Of a stretch of DNA of 64,000 nt, positions 54,689 through 63,202 are shown piece by piece. This DNA is from Flavobacterium sp. 83. GTDB lineage: Bacteria; Bacteroidota; Bacteroidia; Flavobacteriales; Flavobacteriaceae. A model generated the notes under the pieces. It was not told where the DNA came from and made no database searches. It saw only the letters and a list, made by a program, of their open reading frames with translations. Both the position numbers and the translations under genes were made by a program. The first letter of the stretch is position 1, and every line of letters starts with the position of its first letter. Location of the stretch: positions 930,001-994,000 of the forward strand of contig NZ_JQMS01000001.1 in assembly GCF_000744835.1 (NCBI RefSeq), given 5' to 3'.

Positions 54689-55108
54689 TTACTGTTCCAC
54701 GTGGAACAGTGCTAATTTTTCGTCTTCTTTACTGCGCATTAAAAGTTCGTCGGTCTCACCTTTGTCTTTGTATCCACAGTAGTGCAAAACACCGTGAACT
54801 AATACACGCTTCAATTCCTCTTCAAAAGGCACGTTAAAATCAACGGCATTGTCTTTTACCCTTTCGATAGAAACAAAAACATCGCCGCTTAACTCATTCC
54901 CCATCGTGTAGTCAAAACTAATAATATCAGTTAATGTGTCGTGATTAAGATATTCCAGATTGATTTTATGCAAATACTCATCGTCGCAAAAGATGTAGTT
55001 TATCTCTCCCTCTTTCTTGTTTTCTGAAGTAATAACATTAGACAGCCACAAAGCAACAGCTTCTTCATTGTCTAAAGTAAAGTCGGTTTCGTAATTAAAA
55101 TTGATCAT
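54689..55108 (-). CDS. ybeY: Endoribonuclease YbeY
   Basis: YbeY is a metal-dependent RNase that helps mature 16S rRNA. The metal site is HGVLHYCGYKD, close to the family HGxLHxxGYDH pattern. The 139-residue length is typical. The C-terminus LFHVEQ is encoded by the palindromic parS-like site 4, so a DNA-binding constraint and a protein end share the same bases. The start overlaps the DUF4175 stop by 4 bp (ATGA). Confidence 0.93.
   Translation of the reverse strand: MINFNYETDFTLDNEEAVALWLSNVITSENKKEGEINYIFCDDEYLHKINLEYLNHDTLTDIISFDYTMGNELSGDVFVSIERVKDNAVDFNVPFEEELKRVLVHGVLHYCGYKDKGETDELLMRSKEDEKLALFHVEQ
54691..54710. other. parS-like site 4, a perfect 20-bp palindrome
   Basis: ACTGTTCCACGTGGAACAGT is fully palindromic over 20 bp and contains the parS core TGTTCCACGTGGAACA. 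It lies inside the last codons of ybeY. Confidence 0.85.
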
Positions 55109-58100
55109 TTTTTATTAAAATATTCTTGAACCTTTTGATTAAAATTCGAGCGCAAAGGTAAGGATTGTCTATTTAATATTTCTATGCTATTTAAATAATC
55201 TAATAAAGCAGCTGGCAGTGCATTAGATTGATTATTAAACTCCTTTTTATTGGTTTCTGATTGGCGTTTATTTTCTTCCCCTTGTTGCTGCAAAGCCGTA
55301 TTCAATTTTAATAATTCCTGCTTCACATTTAGAATCTTTTGGAGCGTTTCGTTTTTAAACCCTTTGTTTAACAATTGCTTTTCGATTTGCTTCATTTGTT
55401 CCAAAGCACTTTGCCCATTACCACCGAAACCCTGCTTGTTAAGTTCATTTTGCAAAGACTCTCGCAGCTGTTTTTGCTCTTTGTAAATTTCCATTATAGA
55501 TTGGGCATCACCTTCTCCATCTCCATCCTGACTTTCCCCTTTACTAGATTTTCCGTCTTTACCGCTTTCCCCTTTTGAGCCATCACCAGGTTTTGGGCCT
55601 TTTTTAATTCCTTCTTTCATCTTCTCCCCCAATCCTTCATGCTTTTTAATAATATCTTGCAATTGCATTCCCTGTCCTTGACCCGGTTTCGGCTTTCCAG
55701 AACCCATACCAGACAATGACATTTGCATCGTGTTAAACATATCGCTAAGCATGTCTGCCAATTTATTTGCAGCAGCTATCGAATATTGCTGATGAGATAA
55801 TCCTTTTGGAACTTGAGCATCAGATAAACTCTCTAACGATTTATCTATATTGTAATGTACATTACCGATTTCTTTAGTCACCTCTTCAGCAATTTTAGGG
55901 TTTCTTAAGGACATTACAAATAAACTGTCATCAACATGTTTGAAGTGCTGTTTTAAATCCTGCTGGATTTTTATGTTTTTATTATAGCCGGGAGAACCTG
56001 CTTTATGCCCTATAAACTGATTCATTAAATCTTCTTGTGACAAAGAAAACGCTAATAAATTATCCAGAATCTGTCGCAACATAGCAACATCCTCTTGCAG
56101 TTCTTCCTTCTCATTTCCTTCCAAAGTTTGTGCCATTTTCGCCGCCATCTCTTTCATTTTTTTCGAGGCGCTTTTTTGATTTTGCTTAGCCTTCGCTTTA
56201 TTGTCTTTCTTCAATTCTTCAGAAGCCTTCTTTAAATCTTCATCGATACTTTTTTCTTTAGCAGCATCTTTAGGAAGATCCATCGGTGATTTTAATTCAT
56301 TATTTTCCTTTTCTAAATCTTTTAAATCTTCTTGAATCTTGTCAAAATCTGAATTGATGTTTTCTTGTTTATCCGATTTGTTTTCCTTTTCATCATCGGA
56401 TAATATATCTTGCTTTTCAGAAAGTTTGTCCAACTTATCACCTAATTGTTCCGCTTTCTTTTCTACATAATACTTCTTAGTCAACTCAACTAATTGTTCT
56501 AAATTTTTAATTTGATTTTTACTGTTTTGTTTAAATTTATCTAACTTAGAAAGTAGTTCTTCGTTTTTAATTTTATCGTTCAATTCTTTTAATTCATCCA
56601 ATAATTTTTGGTTCTTATTCAAATCTTTATCGGCTTTATCAATTCGTTTTTGCAATTCTTCTTTTAGCTTATCCTTTTCATCCGTTTTGAATTTATCTAA
56701 ATTATCTTTCATTTTCTCCGAAAACTGTTTCATCATTTCATCTTGTTGCTTTTGGCGTTTGATAAAATCATTTACTTTTTGTTGATCTTTAAATTCAAGG
56801 TTGTCTTTTTCTTTTCCTGTTTTTTGTATTTTTTCAATTTCGGCTATTTGCTTGTCTTGATTTTTTAAGGACTTCTCTAAACCATTAATATTATCATTTT
56901 GCTGTTGTAAAACTTCATCTTCTTTCTCTTCGTCCGTAGAAACACGATTCGAGAAAACGGAAGATTTTGTGCTTTTAAAATAATGAATGGCATCGTTGTC
57001 ATACACTTCAAAATAATAATCATACGACACTCCTTGCTCAACTGGAAGATTACTTGGGAACGAAAATACAAATTGATCGACTGCTGCTTTTTTAACAGCA
57101 ATTGTTCCACGTTTAGCAGATTGTGGTTTGTTTCTTTCGTAATAGACAATCTGAAGTTTAGACAATCCATAATCATCAGAGATTTGGCCTAAAACATAGT
57201 TTCTTACTGCCTTCAAACTGTCTGGCACATTGTTTACAGTAATTGCTGGAAACTGATCTTTGACAATTGTAAGCTGATAATTCAGTTTTTCGTAGTTTTT
57301 TACCTTATCATTCGAAGTAAGAATTTGATAATCTGTATTTTGAAGTATATTTTTAGATAAAGTGAAGCTATTTTCAGTTTTCGAAAAGGGAATATTAGAC
57401 TTTCCGTCCATCCAATCTACTTTTTGTGTTGCTTGGGTATCCATTTTCCAAGTTACACGAGTTCCTTCGGGAATAATGGCGTTACCACTTCCTTTGATTG
57501 TTTCCGATTTTTTATTCAAGTAGGAAGGAAAGTTCAATTGCATTTCGAAATTAGCAATCGCCGGCACCGTAATTACTTTCAATTCATAATCCGATGAAGA
57601 AACAGTATTTCCCTCCACGTGGAACAAAACAGCTGCAGAAGGCTTTAAAATTTTAAATTCAAACTCCCCTGCTTTCGTGTTTTCCATAAAATAACTTTCG
57701 TCACCAATGAAAATCATGGCATTCTCAGGAACAACTTTACCTACTGTTTTAACTCGAAGTATAAAATCTTTTCCTTGTTCGGTTTGCAGGTTTGAATTTA
57801 AAACCACAAACTTAAAAGGAGCCGGCGGTAAGAAAGCCGAATTGAAATGCACTACTCTATTAAAACTTTGCGAAATCACATTGCTGTTACCGGAAAAATA
57901 AAAGACAGCAAAAAACAAAATAGGAATAAATGCTAACGGTAAATATTTTTGGTTTGTATTAAAGTTTATAGCATTGCCAAAAGGGATTGGTTGTAACGCA
58001 TTGGCTTTTTGTGCAATTGATGCGAGTAACAATTCAGATTTATTCTGATGGTTATCAGAATCCGCCAGTTGCAGAAAATTCGTCAGCTTGTCGCTCACTT

Positions 58101-58434
58101 CCGTGAAATGATTTCCAATAATAGCCGAAGCCTGATTGTAATCAATACCTTTTTTGAGTTTGAATAATTTAAATATTGGAAATAAAATAAATCGGGACAA
58201 CAAGTACACTTCTACTCCCACAAAAACCCAAAATAAAATCGTTCTTCCCATTGGCTTAAGCCAAAGAAAATATTCGACAAAAAGCGTGAATAGAAAATAC
58301 AACAATCCTAAACCAATAAAGAAAATGATTCCTCGTATCAATTCATTGGTATAAAACTTTCGGATAAAAGCTTCCAGTTTCTGATAAATAAAATTTTGAT
58401 TTTCCAAAACGTAAACTTTGTTTGTTGTAACCAA
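55105..58434 (-). CDS. DUF4175-family large membrane protein
   Basis: The 1109-residue protein has two membrane segments near the N-terminus (about 30-52 and 60-80) and a third near 168-186, followed by periplasmic beta-rich regions (about 200-500). A very long Lys/Glu/Asp/Gln-rich coiled-coil section (about 505-790) and a Gly/Lys/Ser-rich low-complexity stretch (about 925-990; GKPKPGQGQGM) follow. This order matches the DUF4175 family of Bacteroidota, whose function is unknown. It is coupled to ybeY by a 4-bp overlap. A degenerate parS-like site lies in its coding region. Confidence 0.85.
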   Translation of the reverse strand: MVTTNKVYVLENQNFIYQKLEAFIRKFYTNELIRGIIFFIGLGLLYFLFTLFVEYFLWLKPMGRTILFWVFVGVEVYLLSRFILFPIFKLFKLKKGIDYNQASAIIGNHFTEVSDKLTNFLQLADSDNHQNKSELLLASIAQKANALQPIPFGNAINFNTNQKYLPLAFIPILFFAVFYFSGNSNVISQSFNRVVHFNSAFLPPAPFKFVVLNSNLQTEQGKDFILRVKTVGKVVPENAMIFIGDESYFMENTKAGEFEFKILKPSAAVLFHVEGNTVSSSDYELKVITVPAIANFEMQLNFPSYLNKKSETIKGSGNAIIPEGTRVTWKMDTQATQKVDWMDGKSNIPFSKTENSFTLSKNILQNTDYQILTSNDKVKNYEKLNYQLTIVKDQFPAITVNNVPDSLKAVRNYVLGQISDDYGLSKLQIVYYERNKPQSAKRGTIAVKKAAVDQFVFSFPSNLPVEQGVSYDYYFEVYDNDAIHYFKSTKSSVFSNRVSTDEEKEDEVLQQQNDNINGLEKSLKNQDKQIAEIEKIQKTGKEKDNLEFKDQQKVNDFIKRQKQQDEMMKQFSEKMKDNLDKFKTDEKDKLKEELQKRIDKADKDLNKNQKLLDELKELNDKIKNEELLSKLDKFKQNSKNQIKNLEQLVELTKKYYVEKKAEQLGDKLDKLSEKQDILSDDEKENKSDKQENINSDFDKIQEDLKDLEKENNELKSPMDLPKDAAKEKSIDEDLKKASEELKKDNKAKAKQNQKSASKKMKEMAAKMAQTLEGNEKEELQEDVAMLRQILDNLLAFSLSQEDLMNQFIGHKAGSPGYNKNIKIQQDLKQHFKHVDDSLFVMSLRNPKIAEEVTKEIGNVHYNIDKSLESLSDAQVPKGLSHQQYSIAAANKLADMLSDMFNTMQMSLSGMGSGKPKPGQGQGMQLQDIIKKHEGLGEKMKEGIKKGPKPGDGSKGESGKDGKSSKGESQDGDGEGDAQSIMEIYKEQKQLRESLQNELNKQGFGGNGQSALEQMKQIEKQLLNKGFKNETLQKILNVKQELLKLNTALQQQGEENKRQSETNKKEFNNQSNALPAALLDYLNSIEILNRQSLPLRSNFNQKVQEYFNKK
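57611..57626. other. Degenerate parS-like site 5
   Basis: CCCTCCACGTGGAACA matches the parS palindrome in 13 of 16 positions, with the intact core CCACGTGGAACA. It lies in the DUF4175 gene, where it encodes LFHVEG. It may bind ParB weakly or be a decayed site. Confidence 0.45.
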
Positions 58435-58537
58435 TAAAAGTAATAATTTATATGAACAAAGAAATGTTAAAAATCATCAAACTGATTAATCTTACATTAA
58501 CTCATTTTCAAATAATCCAATTGAGTAATCGAATTTG

Positions 58538-58545
58538 TATCTTTG
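58538..58545 (+). promoter_or_regulatory. Promoter -7 box for gltX
   Basis: TATCTTTG matches TAnnTTTG and lies 16 nt upstream of the gltX ATG, so the leader would be about 10 nt. Confidence 0.5.
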
Positions 58546-58561
58546 CAAAAAATTTACAGCA

Positions 58562-60073
58562 ATGTCTAAACAAGTTCGAGTGCGTTTTGCACCAAGTCCA
58601 ACAGGACCTTTACATATTGGCGGAGTACGTACCGCATTATTCAATTATTTGTTTGCCAAAAAAAACAATGGAGTTTTCTTTCTAAGAATTGAAGACACTG
58701 ACCAAAACCGTTATGTTCCCGGTGCTGAAGAATATATTATGGAAGCACTGGAATGGCTAGGAATTGCTCCTGATGAAACCATTGGAAAGAATGAAAAATT
58801 TGGTCCCTACCGTCAAAGCGAAAGAAAAGATTTGTACAAAGAATATGCTGATGCATTAATCAATTCCGGGAATGCGTATTATGCTTTTGACACCGCTAAA
58901 TCTTTGGACGCAGCAAGAAAACAGGAAGAAGAACAAGGAAAAACCTTTATATACAATCACCATAACCGAGAAAAACTTGACACTTCTTTGGTAATTTCTG
59001 ATGAGGAAACCACAAGAAGAATCGCTGATGGAGAACATTATGTAATCCGTTTTAAAACTCCAGTAAACGAAACCTTACATTTGCATGACATCATTCGTGG
59101 AGACGTAAAGTTTGAAACGAGTCTTTTAGATGATAAAGTATTGTTCAAAAGTGACGGAATGCCAACCTATCATTTGGCCAATATTGTAGATGATCATTTA
59201 ATGGAAACTTCACACGTAATTCGTGGTGAAGAATGGTTGCCGTCAATGCCTTTACACGTTTTATTATACAGAGCATTTGGTTGGGAAGCACCCCAATTTG
59301 CACATTTGCCATTGATTATGAAACCTGTTGGAAACGGAAAATTATCCAAACGTGACGGTGACAAAATGGGATTTCCAGTATTTCCATTGGATTGGAAAAC
59401 CGAAGAAGGCGTTTCATCAGGTTACAGAGAAAAAGGATTTTTTCCAGAAGCAGTTGTTAACTTCCTAGCTTTATTAGGCTGGAATGACGGAACCGAAAAA
59501 GAATTATTCACACTGCAAGAATTAGTTGAAGCTTTTGATTTGAGCAGAGTTCATAAATCCGGAGCTAAATTTGATCCAGAAAAAAACAAATGGTTCAATC
59601 ACCAATATTTAGTAAAACAAAAAGATGTCGATTTAGCAAAATCCTTTGCACCTATTGTTGAATGTAAAAATGTTAACCGATATTACTCTTTAGTAGAACT
59701 GACAAAGATTGTTTCATTAATCAAGGAACGTGCGCATTTTGTTTCTGAATTTTGGGAATTAAGTGATTTCTTTTTTATGGTACCAACAACCTATGATGAA
59801 AAAGCAAGGAAAAACTGGAAAGAAGAAACGCCAACATTGATGGAAGAATTAATTTCTGTTATAGAAGAAATAACCGACTTTACTTCCCTTACTATTGAAA
59901 CTATTGTAAAAGATTGGATGACGAAAAACGAAATTGGAATGGGTAAAGTAATGCAGCCTTTCCGTTTGAGTTTGGTTGGCGCACTCAAAGGCCCTCACCT
60001 ATTTGATATTGTTGAAGTACTTGGAAAAGAAGAAACAATCAAAAGACTTCAAAAAGCAATAGCTACTTTGTAA
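58562..60073 (+). CDS. gltX: Glutamyl-tRNA synthetase
   Basis: GltX charges tRNA-Glu, which also feeds heme synthesis through HemA. The HIGH signature is in FAPSPTGPLHIGG (His18 to Gly21) and the KMSKS loop is KLSKRDGDKMG. I choose the ATG at 58562 (503 residues); a TTG further upstream is in frame but overlaps the promoter box. It is monocistronic, followed by two terminator hairpins. Confidence 0.97.
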   Translation: MSKQVRVRFAPSPTGPLHIGGVRTALFNYLFAKKNNGVFFLRIEDTDQNRYVPGAEEYIMEALEWLGIAPDETIGKNEKFGPYRQSERKDLYKEYADALINSGNAYYAFDTAKSLDAARKQEEEQGKTFIYNHHNREKLDTSLVISDEETTRRIADGEHYVIRFKTPVNETLHLHDIIRGDVKFETSLLDDKVLFKSDGMPTYHLANIVDDHLMETSHVIRGEEWLPSMPLHVLLYRAFGWEAPQFAHLPLIMKPVGNGKLSKRDGDKMGFPVFPLDWKTEEGVSSGYREKGFFPEAVVNFLALLGWNDGTEKELFTLQELVEAFDLSRVHKSGAKFDPEKNKWFNHQYLVKQKDVDLAKSFAPIVECKNVNRYYSLVELTKIVSLIKERAHFVSEFWELSDFFFMVPTTYDEKARKNWKEETPTLMEELISVIEEITDFTSLTIETIVKDWMTKNEIGMGKVMQPFRLSLVGALKGPHLFDIVEVLGKEETIKRLQKAIATL

Positions 60074-60078
60074 AAAAG

Positions 60079-60155
60079 AACCCTTTCAAAATTTAAAAGT
60101 CTGAAAGGGTTTAATAATAAAAAGCTTCTAATCCGGAATCTGGATTAGAAGCTTT
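60079..60155. terminator. Two terminator hairpins after gltX
   Basis: A 10-bp stem (60079-60088 with 60102-60111) is followed by a 14-bp perfect stem (60121-60134 with 60142-60155) with a 7-nt loop and a T run. The second has A residues on its other side and can also stop the convergent gene. Confidence 0.9.
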
Positions 60156-60157
60156 TT

Positions 60158-60799
60158 TTATAAATAAAGAATCAAATCTCCATTGATAATTCCTGGATTT
60201 CCTTTGAAATTTACGCCTAAATTCTTCGTGTTCAAGTTACCCAGCATATTGTTAAGTCCATATTGATAGGAAACATTAAGTCTAAAATGACGTACTCCGG
60301 CAGTTATCCCTACCGTAGGATAAAAATTAAATTTAGAAATGTCTACTATGTCTTTTGCTAATAAAGTAGTTCCTGAAATGATGTTATTTTCGTTTTGATT
60401 ATCCACTTTCAATTTTCCATTTACTTGAACTAATGGACCAAACTCAACACTTAAATGATTTTCGATAAATTTATAACTCAACTGCAACGATATTTGAGCA
60501 GATGATAATGTATAATTTACATCTTTATTTCCTAAAAAAAGAGTTTTTGTAGCTACTGAAAAATTGTTTTCACTAAACTGCATTGCGTAAACCATATCCC
60601 AATTGTCATAGAAATTTCCTCGCATCGAAAGTCCGGCATTCCAGCCTGTGGAAGGTTTGGTGTGGAAATTAGTAGTGTTCAATGTAAATTGGTTAACACC
60701 TAAACTGATACCGATTCTGTTAGAATCCCTATATCCATATTGGGCAAAAGCAGTTAGAGTAATTAAAATAAAAACCGAAGTAAAATATATCCTTTTCAT
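60158..60799 (-). CDS. Outer-membrane beta-barrel protein
   Basis: The 213-residue protein has a signal peptide (residues 1-19, ending AFAQ) and a series of amphipathic strands typical of an eight-strand OMP barrel (for example IGISLGVNQFTLN, YTLSSAQISLQLSYKFI, FRLNVSYQYGLNN). I cannot assign a substrate. It is convergent with gltX and ends 3 bp beyond the terminator stem. Confidence 0.8.
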   Translation of the reverse strand: MKRIYFTSVFILITLTAFAQYGYRDSNRIGISLGVNQFTLNTTNFHTKPSTGWNAGLSMRGNFYDNWDMVYAMQFSENNFSVATKTLFLGNKDVNYTLSSAQISLQLSYKFIENHLSVEFGPLVQVNGKLKVDNQNENNIISGTTLLAKDIVDISKFNFYPTVGITAGVRHFRLNVSYQYGLNNMLGNLNTKNLGVNFKGNPGIINGDLILYL

Positions 60800-60876
60800 A
60801 AAATTAAATTAAACGAAGACAAACCTAAAGTTTTTTTGTAATTTAACGTTAATTTTTTAACTAAATTATTCATACT

Positions 60877-61866
60877 ATGGACATTCCATTGATTATTTTT
60901 CTTGTATTTGGGTTATTTATTTTTCTTTCTTCCTTCTTTACTGTAAAACAACAATCCTCAGTTATTATTGAGCGGTTTGGTAAATTCTTAAGTGTACGAA
61001 ATTCAGGCTTGCAATTAAAAATTCCATTGATTGACCGAATTGCAGGACGTGTCAATCTAAAAATTCAACAATTAGACGTTATCATTGAAACTAAAACCAA
61101 AGACAATGTGTTTGTAAAAATGAAAGTTTCTGTTCAGTTCAAAGTGATTCAGGAGAAAGTGTACGATGCCTTTTATAAACTGGAATATCCACACGATCAG
61201 ATTACAGCTTATGTATTTGATGTAGTTCGTGCCGAAGTTCCAAAATTAAAACTGGATGATGTTTTCGAAAGAAAAGATGATATTGCAATTGCTGTAAAAA
61301 GAGAATTAAATGAAGCGATGACTACGTATGGGTATGATATCATCAATACATTAGTAACCGATATTGATCCAGATATTCAAGTAAAAAACGCTATGAATAG
61401 AATCAATGCTGCCGACAGAGAAAAGACAGCAGCCGAATTTGAAGCGGAAAGTTCCAGAATCAGAATTGTGGCTAAAGCCAAAGCAGAAGCAGAAAGTAAG
61501 CGCTTACAGGGACAAGGAATTGCTGATCAAAGACGTGAAATTGCCCGAGGATTAGTAGAAAGTGTAGAAGTTTTAAATCGTGTGGGAATCAATTCGCAAG
61601 AAGCTTCGGCATTAATTGTGGTTACACAACATTATGATACGCTACAAGCCATTGGCGCAGACGCTAACTCTAATTTAATTTTATTACCTAATTCTCCTCA
61701 AGCCGGAAGTGATATGCTGAATAATATGGTGGCCTCATTTAGTGCATCTAATCAAGTGGGTGAAATGATGAAGAAAAACAACAAGAAGTTAAAAACAAAA
61801 ACAGAGGAACATCACACTGATTATCAAGCGCCACAACCACCAGAAAATCCTGAAATAGAAATATAA
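60877..61866 (+). CDS. SPFH/band-7 membrane protein (stomatin-like)
   Basis: The protein has one N-terminal membrane helix (about 4-22), an SPFH domain (about 25-200; VIIERFGKFLSVRNSGLQLKIPLIDRI) and a coiled region (about 180-230; NAADREKTAAEFEAESSRIRI) that mediates oligomers. Proteins of this type (QmcA, stomatin) scaffold membrane microdomains and bind proteases such as FtsH. The C-terminal tail is Lys/Glu rich. The 329-residue length is typical. Confidence 0.92.
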   Translation: MDIPLIIFLVFGLFIFLSSFFTVKQQSSVIIERFGKFLSVRNSGLQLKIPLIDRIAGRVNLKIQQLDVIIETKTKDNVFVKMKVSVQFKVIQEKVYDAFYKLEYPHDQITAYVFDVVRAEVPKLKLDDVFERKDDIAIAVKRELNEAMTTYGYDIINTLVTDIDPDIQVKNAMNRINAADREKTAAEFEAESSRIRIVAKAKAEAESKRLQGQGIADQRREIARGLVESVEVLNRVGINSQEASALIVVTQHYDTLQAIGADANSNLILLPNSPQAGSDMLNNMVASFSASNQVGEMMKKNNKKLKTKTEEHHTDYQAPQPPENPEIEI

Positions 61867-61886
61867 TTCTATAATTTTTTAAATAA

Positions 61887-61912
61887 AAAAAGAGGCTTAA
61901 TTGCCTCTTTTT
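61887..61912 (+). terminator. Terminator after the SPFH gene
   Basis: A 10-bp stem (61887-61896 with 61903-61912) with a 6-nt loop is flanked by A and T tracts. It overlaps the end of the convergent small gene at 61897. Confidence 0.8.
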
Positions 61913-62169
61913 CTTTTAGATAACCAATTTTTTATAAAAGGAATTGCTTTATTTATTAAAAATGGAACTGCCGTTGATACAATACTTCCATAGGGTAAAG
62001 CAGAACCATAATTACCTATTAAATCACTTACTATGTTTTGCGGCGTAAAGCTTTCTTTGGTTTTTTTAATGCCATAAACCAATTTTTGATAACTGATTTC
62101 TTTTTCAATCTTTAGTATTTCAAGTTCCCTTTCGATTTGAGCATAGGACGAATATTTTTTAGTTTCCAT
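61897..62169 (-). CDS. Small helical protein of the YtxH-holin cluster
   Basis: The 90-residue protein starts with a helix (METKKYSSYAQIERELEILKIEKEI), has a short hydrophobic stretch (about 55-75; LPYGSIVSTAVPFLINKAIP) and a basic end (WLSKRKRGN). It resembles Flavobacterial proteins annotated as DUF6327, but I cannot check. It is the third gene of a minus-strand cluster, 4 bp after the holin-like gene. Confidence 0.72.
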   Translation of the reverse strand: METKKYSSYAQIERELEILKIEKEISYQKLVYGIKKTKESFTPQNIVSDLIGNYGSALPYGSIVSTAVPFLINKAIPFIKNWLSKRKRGN

Positions 62170-62173
62170 AATT

Positions 62174-62524
62174 CTAGTCGTTAAAAAATATTTCTGAAAA
62201 TTTCTCTAATATTGGGCCTTCAACTATTTTGTCTTTAATTAAAAACAAAAGAACGGTTGCTACAAGATAGATTCCTCCAATAATTAAAAATCCAAGTGGA
62301 TAACTATTTAAAGAATTGCCTATTGCCATAGCAGCAGCTACAGAGCAAAATAATAAAACCATGCTGAAACATAAAAAAATCAATGAAAACTTAAGAATCA
62401 TCGTGGTTGATTTCATTGCTACCTTGAAACCCCATAATTTATAATAAGCCTTATTGGTTTTTAAATATTCCTGGATTTGATCCTGAATATCTTCGGTGTT
62501 TTCTTTTAATTCTTCAAAAGCCAT
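62174..62524 (-). CDS. Holin-superfamily-like small membrane protein
   Basis: The 116-residue protein has an acidic helical start and two membrane segments (about 42-66 and 73-95). It matches the small phage-holin-family proteins (Actinobacteria holin X type) found next to YtxH genes in Bacteroidota. There is no phage context, so a holin function in lysis is unlikely; membrane-stress protection is inference from neighbours. Confidence 0.8.
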   Translation of the reverse strand: MAFEELKENTEDIQDQIQEYLKTNKAYYKLWGFKVAMKSTTMILKFSLIFLCFSMVLLFCSVAAAMAIGNSLNSYPLGFLIIGGIYLVATVLLFLIKDKIVEGPILEKFSEIFFND

Positions 62525-62563
62525 ATTTATTTGTTTTTAATATCAATTAGTAAGTAACCAATA

Positions 62564-62896
62564 TTATTTTTGAAGTTTAGCATTTTGTTCTTTCAAATCA
62601 GCCAACTTTGATTCTAAAAAAGAAATCACATCTTCCGTTTTATGACTTACATTAGAAATTAAGTCTTCGTATGTTTCTTGCAGATTTTGTTTTTTACTGT
62701 CCAAAAATTTACTTTTCAATTCATCAGATGCTGTTTCAAATTTATGTTTTAAATCTTTTATGGCATCATCATAACCGTCTTTAAATTTTTCTCTTGTTCT
62801 CGTACCTTTATCCGGAGCAAATAAAATTCCTATCCCTGCTCCAATTGCTGCACCAGTTAATAAAGCCAATATTGTGTTTCCTGAGTTATTCGACAT
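62564..62896 (-). CDS. YtxH-domain protein
   Basis: The 110-residue protein opens with a glycine-zipper membrane segment (about 8-28; ILALLTGAAIGAGIGILFAPDKG) typical of YtxH, followed by a charged coiled helix. The start at 62896 (MSNNSGNT) is chosen over an ATG 51 bp upstream because the extra residues are atypical. YtxH proteins are general-stress proteins in other bacteria. It leads the cluster. Confidence 0.88.
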   Translation of the reverse strand: MSNNSGNTILALLTGAAIGAGIGILFAPDKGTRTREKFKDGYDDAIKDLKHKFETASDELKSKFLDSKKQNLQETYEDLISNVSHKTEDVISFLESKLADLKEQNAKLQK

Positions 62897-63146
62897 GATT
62901 TTTAATTTTTTAATGTTATTTATTAAAATTACGGATTTTATTAACATATCGCTGTTAACAAGCCGTTAATTTATTTTAAACAAGGCTAAAAATCAATATA
63001 AAACACGCTATTTAAATAAATAAAACCTAGGTATAATAGAACTCATAAAATTAAAAAAAAGGCTTTAAATCAAGTTTATATAAGTCGTTTTTAATTAGTA
63101 AATCTTATCAAAAGTTAAATTACAATATCAATATACTATAATAAAA

Positions 63147-63170
63147 AAAGCGCCTTATAAAAGGCGCTTT
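63147..63170 (-). terminator. Minus-strand terminator after glnS
   Basis: A 10-bp perfect stem AAAGCGCCTT (63147-63156) with AAGGCGCTTT (63161-63170) has a 4-nt loop; a T run follows on the minus strand. Confidence 0.9.
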
Positions 63171-63202
63171 TAATCAATAAAATCTATACTAAAGATTTAG
63201 TT

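Noticed and set aside
54770..54778. DnaA-box-like GTATCCACA near the parS cluster
   Set aside because: A single 9-mer with one mismatch inside ybeY; no cluster of boxes or AT-rich unwinding region was seen, so I do not call an origin.
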